64,000 bases of DNA, from assembly GCA_965207385.1 (NCBI GenBank), contig CBDBLZ010000005.1:62001-126000 (forward strand), in the 5' to 3' direction. Positions 43,231 through 51,121 of this stretch are shown one piece after another; position 1 is the first letter of the stretch; each line of letters opens with the position of its first letter. The notes beneath the pieces are model-generated. The model was not told the origin of the DNA and searched no databases. It worked only from the letters and a program-made list of their open reading frames with translations. The position numbers and the translations under genes were made by a program. This DNA is from CAZXEU01 sp965207385 (GTDB lineage Bacteria; Bacteroidota; Rhodothermia; Rhodothermales; Bin80).

Positions 43231-46200
43231 TTATCGGATCAAGAGCATGCGGCCAGCCAGGACATGCGAGTTGTCCGGCTCCTCAAGCAGTACCCGGAAG
43301 AAGTACACGCCTGACGGCAGCCCTTTTGAACGAACGGGAATCAACTGGCGGCCCGGCTTCATTTCCAGCACCGGCGTATCCATGACACGGCGACCGGTTA
43401 CGTCCAGCACCTCAACGTGGGTTCGGGCCGGTACAGACAGCTCAATCACAATTGCCGTCGTTGATCGGAATGGATTGGGGTAGTTTCCCAGAAGGGCGAA
43501 CCTGGTAACAGGGACGGGGTCAGGCGATTTGATCGAAACGCTGGTGCAGTTTGGGCCAATTGCATCCGCAATGCCGGCAAGCCATTGCTGAAAGGCGTCA
43601 TCCCGCGGTGCACACACGGACTGGCCTGACTCGCCGAAAAACCAGAATGTAGCCAAGTCACCCAGGGCAGTCAGGGTGGATGGGGCATTGCCTGTCAACT
43701 GATTCTCGTGGAGCGACAGGTGGCGCAGGCTTGTCAGGTTGCCCAGCTCTGCAGGGATGGTGCCCGTCAGTACGTTTTGCCCCAGCCGCAGAGTTTCCAG
43801 CATACTCAATTGCCCCAGCTGTGGCGGAATCGAGCCGACAAGCTCGTTCTGCTCAAGATTGAGCGCTGTCAGACGCGCCAGATCGGCCAGCTCCACCGGG
43901 ATATTGCCGTCGAGGCTGTTGTCACCCACACTCAGCACCTCCAGGTGACTCAGGCTTCCTAGACATACCGGGATCTGACCGGTCAGTTGGTTTCTGCGTA
44001 CGCTGACCTCTGCCAGTCGGTCAAGCGAGCACAGCGCTTCGGGGATCGTGCCGGTCAGATTGTTCTCATAAAGGTACAATTCCATGAGCCCGCCCAACGT
44101 GCCCAGCGTCTCGGGAATCGGGCCTTCCAGCCGATTCTGGCTCAGACTCAGTACCGCGAGGTGTGTCAGGTTTCCGAATTCGGCAGGGATAATCCCGGAC
44201 AAGTCATTGTCGTACAGGAACAGTCTGGTCAGCGCCGATAGCTCGCCAAGCTCCGCCGGAATGGATCCGGTAAGCAGGTTTTGGCTCACGCTCAGTTCGA
44301 TGAGGGCACCCAGATTGGCAAGCTCAGCCGGGATATCGCCCGTGAGCTGATTATCGAACAGGTACAGACGCAAGAGCTTGGCCAAATTGCCCAGCTCAGC
44401 AGGAATGGGGCCGCCCAGGACGTTTTCCTCGAGGCGAAGCAGCTCGAGCTCCGCAAGACCGCCGAGCTCCGATGGAATGGGTCCGGTCAGGAAGTTGTTG
44501 GACAGGTTCAGCGAAGACAGTTGGGTCAACTGGCCTAATTCCGGCGGGATCGGCCCCTCCAGAGCATTGTTGTTCAGAAGCAGCTCCGAGAGCTGGGCCG
44601 CCTCGCCAAGGGACGACGGAATGGCGCCGCCGAGGCTGTTCCAGCTTAGGCTGAGCCTTGAAAGCGCCGGCAAGGTGCCCAATTCAGGCGGAATAGGCCC
44701 CGTGAGGTTGTTGCGGTAGGCAATCAGTTCCGTTAGTGCTGCCAGGTTGCCCAGGGAAGCCGGGAGCGATCCCTCCAGCCGGTTTTGCTGAAGGCTGATT
44801 GCGCCAAGCTCCGCAATGCTGCCTATCTCGTCCGGTATGGGCCCGGACAAGTCGTTGTGATTGAGGCGCAATTCGGTAAGCGCGGCCAGACTGCCAATGC
44901 CGGCCGGTATCTCACCGGAGAATTGGTTGCGGCTCAGCCGCAATGTCGTCAGTTCAGTCAGGTTGCCGATTGCCGTTGGAATGGTGCCGGTCAGCGCGTT
45001 CGAGTACAGGCTCAGCTCCTGCAGCGCCGTCAGCTTGCCAATCTCGGGCGGAATTGGTCCGCTGAGCTGATTTTCCGGGAGACTCAGTTGTCTCACGCGT
45101 CCCTCGGAAACGGTAACGCCATACCAGCCCTCGATATCGATTTCAGTTATCGGGAAAGCCAGCGAGTCGGCGGACCAACCGGTATTGGCGGTCCAGTCAT
45201 CACCGCCGGTGGCATTGTATAGTGCGACAAGAGCTTCCCAGTCGGCATAAAGCAGGCTGGCAGGATCCAGGCCGGAAGGGTCGCAATTCGGTCCCATGAC
45301 ATCCGGAACCTGCGCCAACCATTGCTGAAAGGCGTTGTCCAATGGAGCGCATACCTGTTGCACGGTACCGTGGAACCAGAGGGTGCTCAGTCCCTGTATG
45401 GAGGTCAGACTCACGGGCAACGTCCCGGTCAACTGATTCTCGTGAACCGATAGTACCTGCAGGGCAGATAGATTACCCAGTTCCGGCGGTACCGATCCGG
45501 TGAGCCCGTTGAGGCCCAATCGCAAGGCGGAAAGGCTCGCAAGATTGCCCAGCTCCGGCGGGATTGGGCCCGTCAAATCGTTCTGCTGCAGTCTCAGCGA
45601 GGTCAGCTGCGTAAGGTCACCCAGCCGGGAGGGGATATTGCCCGCCAATGCGTTGTCACCCAGATTGAGCACGGTCAGCAACCTCAGTGCACCCAGGCAA
45701 CTCGGAACCTGTCCGGTCAAGCCATTGTCACGCAAATTCAACTCCGTAAGCTGGGTCGATGCGCACAGTGTGGGGGGAATCGAGCCCGACAACTGATTCT
45801 GACTGACATTAAGTCTGGAGAGGGCGCGCAGGTTACCCAACTGCGACGGAAGCGTGCCGTTTAGCTGGTTTGCCTGGGCGTACATCTCCTCAAGTGCGGT
45901 CAGGTTGCCAAGAGACGCAGGAAGCGGTCCGGATAGCGTGTTCTCCTGTAGCGCGAGTGCTGTAAGCAGGCCCAGATTGCCCAGTTCGCCTGGAATGCCC
46001 CCGGACAGCTGATTGTGGTTAAGACGCAATTCGTTCAGGGCCGAAAGACTTCCGATTTCTGCTGGAATGGGCCCTTCAAGCTGATTGCGGCTGAGCCTCA
46101 GCCCGTTGAGGTTGGCGAGGTTGCTAATTTCCGGCGGGATCGTACCGGTGAGCGCGTTGGTGTAAAGGCTCAATTCCCGCAGCGCTATCATCTGTCCAAT

Positions 46201-46557
46201 CTCGGCCGGTATGGGCCCCGTAAGGCTATTGTTGGACAGTTTGAAGATGGTCACCGCCGTGAGATTGGAGATTTCCTCCGGGAGCGAACCGCTGAGATTG
46301 TTTCCGTCCAGACTGATCTGAGTTACTCTGCCGTTGAACGTGCTCACCCCGAACCAATCCTCCAGATCACTTTCTTCGATCGGGAAAGGCAAGAGGGCCG
46401 TGGACCAGCCGGTGTTATTGTTCCAGTTGTCCCCGTCCAGCGCCCGGTACAGCTCGACCAGGGTTTCCCAATCCGCGTATAATAGCTGGTCGGGCGTCTG
46501 AGCCCTGAGCGGGACACAAACGAGAAATGCCAGGAGAGGGAGTGCAAGCCTTTTCAT
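43231..46557 (-). CDS. Giant leucine-rich-repeat surface protein with T9SS C-terminal domain
   Basis: The 1108-residue protein starts at ATG (complement 46555-46557), with signal peptide MKRLALPLLAFLVCVPLRAQ. It consists of two similar modules. Each starts with an LLYADWE-x-LV cap, then runs of 24-residue plant-type repeats such as NNLTGPIPPELGTLPALSRL, and ends with a conserved VCAPxDxAFQQWLA cap followed by GPNC. The first module covers about residues 25-435 and the second about 436-1010. The C-terminus (LLGNYPNPFRSTTAIVIEL to GRMLLIR) is a T9SS type-A sorting domain, so the protein is a likely cargo of the PorU/PorV system and displayed at the surface. Ligand or adhesion functions are expected from the repeat family but not proven. 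Confidence 0.88.
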   Translation of the reverse strand: MKRLALPLLAFLVCVPLRAQTPDQLLYADWETLVELYRALDGDNWNNNTGWSTALLPFPIEESDLEDWFGVSTFNGRVTQISLDGNNLSGSLPEEISNLTAVTIFKLSNNSLTGPIPAEIGQMIALRELSLYTNALTGTIPPEISNLANLNGLRLSRNQLEGPIPAEIGSLSALNELRLNHNQLSGGIPGELGNLGLLTALALQENTLSGPLPASLGNLTALEEMYAQANQLNGTLPSQLGNLRALSRLNVSQNQLSGSIPPTLCASTQLTELNLRDNGLTGQVPSCLGALRLLTVLNLGDNALAGNIPSRLGDLTQLTSLRLQQNDLTGPIPPELGNLASLSALRLGLNGLTGSVPPELGNLSALQVLSVHENQLTGTLPVSLTSIQGLSTLWFHGTVQQVCAPLDNAFQQWLAQVPDVMGPNCDPSGLDPASLLYADWEALVALYNATGGDDWTANTGWSADSLAFPITEIDIEGWYGVTVSEGRVRQLSLPENQLSGPIPPEIGKLTALQELSLYSNALTGTIPTAIGNLTELTTLRLSRNQFSGEIPAGIGSLAALTELRLNHNDLSGPIPDEIGSIAELGAISLQQNRLEGSLPASLGNLAALTELIAYRNNLTGPIPPELGTLPALSRLSLSWNSLGGAIPSSLGEAAQLSELLLNNNALEGPIPPELGQLTQLSSLNLSNNFLTGPIPSELGGLAELELLRLEENVLGGPIPAELGNLAKLLRLYLFDNQLTGDIPAELANLGALIELSVSQNLLTGSIPAELGELSALTRLFLYDNDLSGIIPAEFGNLTHLAVLSLSQNRLEGPIPETLGTLGGLMELYLYENNLTGTIPEALCSLDRLAEVSVRRNQLTGQIPVCLGSLSHLEVLSVGDNSLDGNIPVELADLARLTALNLEQNELVGSIPPQLGQLSMLETLRLGQNVLTGTIPAELGNLTSLRHLSLHENQLTGNAPSTLTALGDLATFWFFGESGQSVCAPRDDAFQQWLAGIADAIGPNCTSVSIKSPDPVPVTRFALLGNYPNPFRSTTAIVIELSVPARTHVEVLDVTGRRVMDTPVLEMKPGRQLIPVRSKGLPSGVYFFRVLLEEPDNSHVLAGRMLLIR

Positions 46558-46783
46558 GGTACCTCGCAAAATGGGCCGTTTTATGTAATCGTGAGTTCAT
46601 CGTAGGTTCATTTTGGTAATCCGGCAGCAATCGGCGGAGCGCACACGTTCGTTAATCCCTGGAGCAAAGCTGGGCAAGGGATGTCCCGATTCCATTCAGG
46701 GAGAACGCCTGTCAAATGGGCTTCCTGGCAGCTATATTGTTATGAGGCCCCTATAGATGGAACAAGACAACGGGTCCGGCGGC

Positions 46784-47080
46784 ATGAAGCGCATTCTAGT
46801 CTTTGCGTTTACGGTGCTAGTATTTGGCGCTACTGCCTGCGACTCCGGAGAGTATGGAGAAGAGGAGTACATAACAGATCTTTCACTTGTCCCGGAAGTG
46901 GTATTGGCGGCCGCGCGTGACGCAGTGCCAGGGCTTGTGATCTGGCGCGTCGAACGTGAAGTATATCGCCGGGGAACCATCTACGAGGTATATGGAAGGG
47001 CAAACGGCAGGCAGTACGAAATCGAAATCAGATCAGACGGCACAGTATTGGAAATTGAAATAGAGGATGATGACGACTAG
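46784..47080 (+). CDS. Small lipoprotein, PepSY-like
   Basis: The 98-residue product starts MKRILVFAFTVLVF and has a lipobox FGATAC, so it should be lipid-anchored. The mature part (LVPEVVLAAARDAVPGLVI and GRQYEIEIRSDGTVLEIEIE) alternates a helix with beta hairpins like PepSY domains, but the match is weak. The C-terminus is strongly acidic (EIEDDDD). It runs divergently from the leucine-rich-repeat gene and convergently with the HD hydrolase. The start was chosen at ATG 46784 because the signal sequence begins there; an in-frame ATG at 46757 adds nine residues. Confidence 0.6.
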   Translation: MKRILVFAFTVLVFGATACDSGEYGEEEYITDLSLVPEVVLAAARDAVPGLVIWRVEREVYRRGTIYEVYGRANGRQYEIEIRSDGTVLEIEIEDDDD

Positions 47081-47258
47081 GGCAACCCGCCTCTTGCCGG
47101 CAGCGGTACCTCCCTGATTCAGCCGGTGCTGCGCCCGCTCGTATGAGCCCGAACAGGCCTCCTCATTCCTCCGCCTCTTGTTCCGTGGCGGAATCCTCTG
47201 CCGGCAGCGCCTATCCGAAACACGCGCCGCAGCTGGCCATCCTGGCCAGCCCTTCTTC

Positions 47259-47278
47259 GATCCGATGGACCTCGGATC
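47259..47278. terminator. 7-bp hairpin at convergent junction, terminator candidate
   Basis: GATCCGA and TCGGATC (47259-47265 and 47272-47278) flank a six-base loop, 16 bp beyond the 3' end of the HD-domain gene and downstream of the small lipoprotein gene reading the other way. It may stop transcription from both sides, but no U-tract is visible. Confidence 0.3.
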
Positions 47279-47293
47279 TTCAGGCTCCCGGGT

Positions 47294-48586
47294 TTATTTC
47301 AACTGAGGAATCTCCACTTCCTTCGGCAGGCACAGATAGGGCTTTTTCGCAAACCGTGTCAGTGCGCGTATTGAACGCATGTCGGCCGCTTCGGACAATT
47401 CGCAAACCTGACCTCCGGCATGCAGAATGTGGATGGTGCCGCCCACACGTTCGTACGCGGCGTGATTTGCGTTGCCGACCGTGAAATAGTAGTCCGCGTC
47501 TCGGTCCGCGCGGGACGGAGCGGTCAGGCCTTGACGCACGAGCGATTCCGCCACGCGTGCCTGCCATAGGCCGCGCTGGTCCGAATCAGGCATCCTGTCC
47601 AGAAACACGCACCGAAACAGGTCGCGCTCGATGAATCTCCGGGAAAGGTCGGCCAGAATCGGGTCCGCGCTGTGTATCCAGCGCTTGAGGCTGTAAAGTA
47701 CATCGTCATCGTCCAGCCGGATAAAGGCGTCCAGCACTTCGGGCTGATTCCAGCATTTCGGATCGGGCGGCGTATCCAGGAAATACCGCAGGGCGGGAGA
47801 GATGCCTTCGGTGACGCTTGCGTTGCCTTCTGCCAGCTGGGCGCGAGCACGCTGCATGGCAGCAAGAAGAACACGGTCGCCGGACACCACGGTCTTGTGA
47901 AGGTAGACCTGCCAGTACATGAGCCGTCTGGCCAGGAGCACGTTCTCCACGGCGTAGATGCCTTTCTCCATGACCACGACCCGGGAGCCGGAACCGCCCT
48001 CGCGCGGATGAACCCGCATGGTCTTCACGATACGGTCCGCGCCAATGCGGCCTTCCACGACGCCCGTAAAGTGAGAATCGCGCCGTAGATAGTCCAGCCT
48101 GTCCAGATCCAGTTGCCCCTCTATCAGATCATGAAAGAAGGTCCGCTCGTATTTACCCTGCATCATCCGGAGTGTCAGACCCAACGGCTCACCCATACGA
48201 TCCATCAGCCGCCGCACCAGGGCGATTCCGACGCTTTCGTGACTTATCCCCGGTATCAGGCGAAATTCCAGTGTATGAGAAAACGGACCGTGACCAATAT
48301 CATGCAGCAGCGCAGCCGCAAGGGCCGCCTCGTATTCTTCTTCCGAAATAGGCGTGCCGTGGTCACGGAAGTTCTGCAGCACGTCTTGCATAAGTGCAAG
48401 CGTCCCCAGTGCATGCGTAAACCGCGAATGTTCCGCGCACGGAAAAACCAGGAATCCGACGCCAAGCTGGCGAATCCTGCGAAGCCTCTGCACCTCGGGA
48501 GTCAGTACAAGCGGCAGCAGTACCTTGCGTGGTACGCCAATAAAGCCATGAATGATATCCGAGAAGTGCTTCTGTATATCAGACAC
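47294..48586 (-). CDS. HD-domain phosphohydrolase, SAMHD1/dGTPase-like
   Basis: The 430-residue protein has the metal-binding HD motif in FTHALGTLALMQ (His58) and ALLHDIGHGPFSHTLE (His95, Asp96), the pattern of the COG1078 family, with LDLDRLDYLRRDSHFTG further on. Relatives include deoxynucleotide triphosphohydrolases and SAMHD1-like enzymes; the exact substrate is not readable. No signal peptide or membrane segment is present. It is transcribed divergently from the polysaccharide deacetylase gene, with 62 bp between the starts, so promoters in both directions must overlap. The C-terminal region has no extra domain I recognise. Confidence 0.88.
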   Translation of the reverse strand: MSDIQKHFSDIIHGFIGVPRKVLLPLVLTPEVQRLRRIRQLGVGFLVFPCAEHSRFTHALGTLALMQDVLQNFRDHGTPISEEEYEAALAAALLHDIGHGPFSHTLEFRLIPGISHESVGIALVRRLMDRMGEPLGLTLRMMQGKYERTFFHDLIEGQLDLDRLDYLRRDSHFTGVVEGRIGADRIVKTMRVHPREGGSGSRVVVMEKGIYAVENVLLARRLMYWQVYLHKTVVSGDRVLLAAMQRARAQLAEGNASVTEGISPALRYFLDTPPDPKCWNQPEVLDAFIRLDDDDVLYSLKRWIHSADPILADLSRRFIERDLFRCVFLDRMPDSDQRGLWQARVAESLVRQGLTAPSRADRDADYYFTVGNANHAAYERVGGTIHILHAGGQVCELSEAADMRSIRALTRFAKKPYLCLPKEVEIPQLK

Positions 48587-48648
48587 GCCCGGGATGGCAA
48601 TGGCAAGTCGGGCGCCAGTATCTTCTGGCGACCGGGACTTTTTTCGGT

Positions 48649-50068
48649 ATGAATTTCAGGCTTCCGTGCTGCATTGAGGCGCCGCCCGCGTATGTGCCCA
48701 AGGCCCGATACGCGCTTGACATGCTACTGTCACCCCTGGGAATCGATCCTTGGTGGGTGGATCGAACAGCCTTGACCGGACAGGGAATCTACTATGGTGA
48801 CGCGTCCATAGAGCTGCCAGGATCGGTGCTGCGCATGGAGCGTTCGGAGCGGGCGCTGGCGTATTTTGACAGCGTTCGGCCCTATCCGGCGGAGGACGCC
48901 GCGTGGCGCACCTGGTGGCAGGAGCCCTGGCCCGTACTCTTTGGTAACGATCTGATTGCCTCGGCTTTCTTCTGGCTATCCGGTTGGCAGGAAGGCGCCG
49001 TCGCATCGCGCGATCGCCATGGGCGGATCCGTCACGCAGACAGCCTGCAGGCCGCGCTGCGGGTCACGAGGAAGCCCGTCGTGGATGCCTATCGCGAGCG
49101 CCTGGCCGGCATGCTTGAAGAGACGGGAATAATTCTGAGCCGCCGCTCGTGGGCAGGCAGGGACTGGGCTCTGTGCCCGACCTTTGACATTGACTACCTT
49201 CGCAAGTGGCGCAAGGGGATGCTCTTCCGGGAATCGATAGAGTACCTTGTGCTCAACCACCGGAGGGTGCCCGCGTGGGACCGCGTAGTGCGGTTCTCCC
49301 GGTTTCTGCTGGACTGGCTGGGGCCCGGCGACGTTTACAAAAAGTCATTTGAGCGGCTGCATTCGGAATGTGCCCGGTTCGGCACGGGAACGTTCCTGCT
49401 CAAGGCAGGCGCGCATGGCCCACACGATGTGGCGTACAGGTTGGACGATCCGTTTCTGAAGCGCGCCATCGGCCTTCTTGAGCGCGATAGCTTTGAGATT
49501 GGTGTACATGGAAGCTATTATGCCCATGCGCATCCGGAATACCTGGCCAGGGAACGAAGAGCCGTCGAGTGTGCCGCGAGCTCCGACGTGGTTTCCGTGC
49601 GCCACCACTTTCTACGCTATGAAGTCCCCTCCACGCCTCGCCTGCAGCAGCGGCTCGGGTTTCGGATCGATTCGACGCTCGGCTTCTGCGAAACAGACGG
49701 ATTCAGGCGCGCCACCTGCCTGCCCTTCAGGAGTATTCGACATCCACGCCAATGCGGGCACGCAAGTGTGGGAGATGCCGTTGGCCGTAATGGAGTCTGC
49801 CCTCTTTAATCGGCGGGGACTTTCCGTGGAGGAGGGCATTCGCGCCACGGAGCAAATCCTGGCTACGTGCCGCCGTTTTCGCGGGGTCGCTGTCCTTCTC
49901 TGGCACAACATTCTGTGGGACGACCTTGATCATCCGGGCTGGTCGGAGCACTTTGTTCGCACGCTGCGCCATGCGGCGCAGAATGGCGCCAGCGTGATGT
50001 CTCTACAGAAAGCGCTTGATACCTGGCTCGCGCCTTCTTCCGCATCGTCCTCCTTCAGCGGGGTGTAG
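48649..50068 (+). pseudogene. Polysaccharide-deacetylase-like gene broken by one frameshift
   Basis: The first frame (48649-49733) encodes an N-terminal domain and then ALCPTFDIDYLRKWRKGM, a NodB-type metal site (DxD), and SFEIGVHGSYYAHAHPEYLA, with a second metal His. It loses sense after RATCLPFRS. A second frame (about 49735-50068) continues seamlessly with VFDIHANAGTQVWEMPLAVM to VAVLLWHNILWDDLDHPGW and ALDTWLA. Removing one base near 49732 restores LPFRVFDI. Deacetylases of this family remove acetyl groups from cell-surface polysaccharides. The frameshift is either a real disruption or a sequencing error; downstream codons look intact, so it must be recent. A 10-bp gap precedes the DMT transporter. 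Confidence 0.8.
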
Positions 50069-50078
50069 CCGAGCTCTC

Positions 50079-51035
50079 ATGCCCTCCAACCTGCCAAGGT
50101 CAGGACACTGGCAGCACCATACGCTGCTGCTCCTGTTTACGGGAATGTGGGGTGCAAACTTCATCCTGGCTGAAGTTGCCCTGCGCGAAATGAGCCCTGT
50201 TTCGTTCAGCGTGGCTCGCTTCGCCACCGGTGCGTGCGCCCTGTTCCTGTTGTTGTGTACACGAAGGTGCACGAATTCCTCTGTTTCGCGTCTTTTTCCG
50301 AGACTGGACCGGCGCGACCTCGCGCTGCTGATTGCCGTCGCGCTTCTGGGGGCCCTGGCGGCTCCCTGGCTGGGAATTGAGGGACTGGCGCGTTCGAGCG
50401 GTGCCCGTGCGTCACTGTGGCTGGCACTGGGCCCGGTCATGAGCGTGGCCATTGGGGTTGTGTTGCGCTCGGAGCGCATTGGAGCCATGGGCCATGTCGG
50501 CGTAGGCCTGGCCGGGGCGGGCGGGTTGGCACTTGCGCTCGACGGGTTTCGCGGCACGGGCCACTACGTTTCCGGCGACATACTGCTCTTCCTTGCCCTT
50601 ACCGCTGCTGTGGCCGAGCTGCACATGATCAAGCCCCTTGCGCTCCGCCACGGACCGACTCCTACGGTAACGGCTCGCACGGCCATAGGCGTCGTGGCCT
50701 ATGCTGCGGTTGCGTCACCCTCGCTTGCGGCACAACCCTGGGCCGGTTTCGGGCTCTGGACATGGATTGCCATCCTGGCAGGAGGAGCCATCGGGATAGG
50801 AATGGGGCAGTGGGTCAAGGTTCGGGCACTGAAGGCCATTGGGCCGACACGAGTAGTTCTGTACGGCAATCTCGTTCCGGTGGCCGCCCTGCTTATCGCC
50901 TGGCTGGCCCTTAGCGCGGTGCCATCGCTGCTGGAATGTCTCGCAGCGGCGCTGATTCTTTGCGGGGCGGTGTGCCTGGAAGTTCTGGACACCTTCAAGC
51001 ACGAGGCTCCGGCGACAACCGAAATGTCCATGTAA
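50079..51035 (+). CDS. EamA/DMT-family transporter
   Basis: The 318-residue product (starting MPSNLPRSGH) has ten hydrophobic helices in two related halves of about five, the DMT/EamA layout; LLLLFTGMWGANFILAEVAL opens the first half and AAVAELHMIKPLALRHG the second. It exports or imports small metabolites such as amino acids or nucleotides; the substrate is not readable. It begins 10 bp after the frameshifted deacetylase gene and ends 86 bp before mutS. An in-frame upstream start at 50016 would overlap the previous gene and is less plausible. Confidence 0.85.
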   Translation: MPSNLPRSGHWQHHTLLLLFTGMWGANFILAEVALREMSPVSFSVARFATGACALFLLLCTRRCTNSSVSRLFPRLDRRDLALLIAVALLGALAAPWLGIEGLARSSGARASLWLALGPVMSVAIGVVLRSERIGAMGHVGVGLAGAGGLALALDGFRGTGHYVSGDILLFLALTAAVAELHMIKPLALRHGPTPTVTARTAIGVVAYAAVASPSLAAQPWAGFGLWTWIAILAGGAIGIGMGQWVKVRALKAIGPTRVVLYGNLVPVAALLIAWLALSAVPSLLECLAAALILCGAVCLEVLDTFKHEAPATTEMSM

Positions 51036-51121
51036 GAGCAAGGCCAGGCTCGGTGCCTTATTTTCGGAGGAACATCTTCTGCAGGCGCACTCCAGCGCAG
51101 CGGTCAGGATATTCGCACTAG

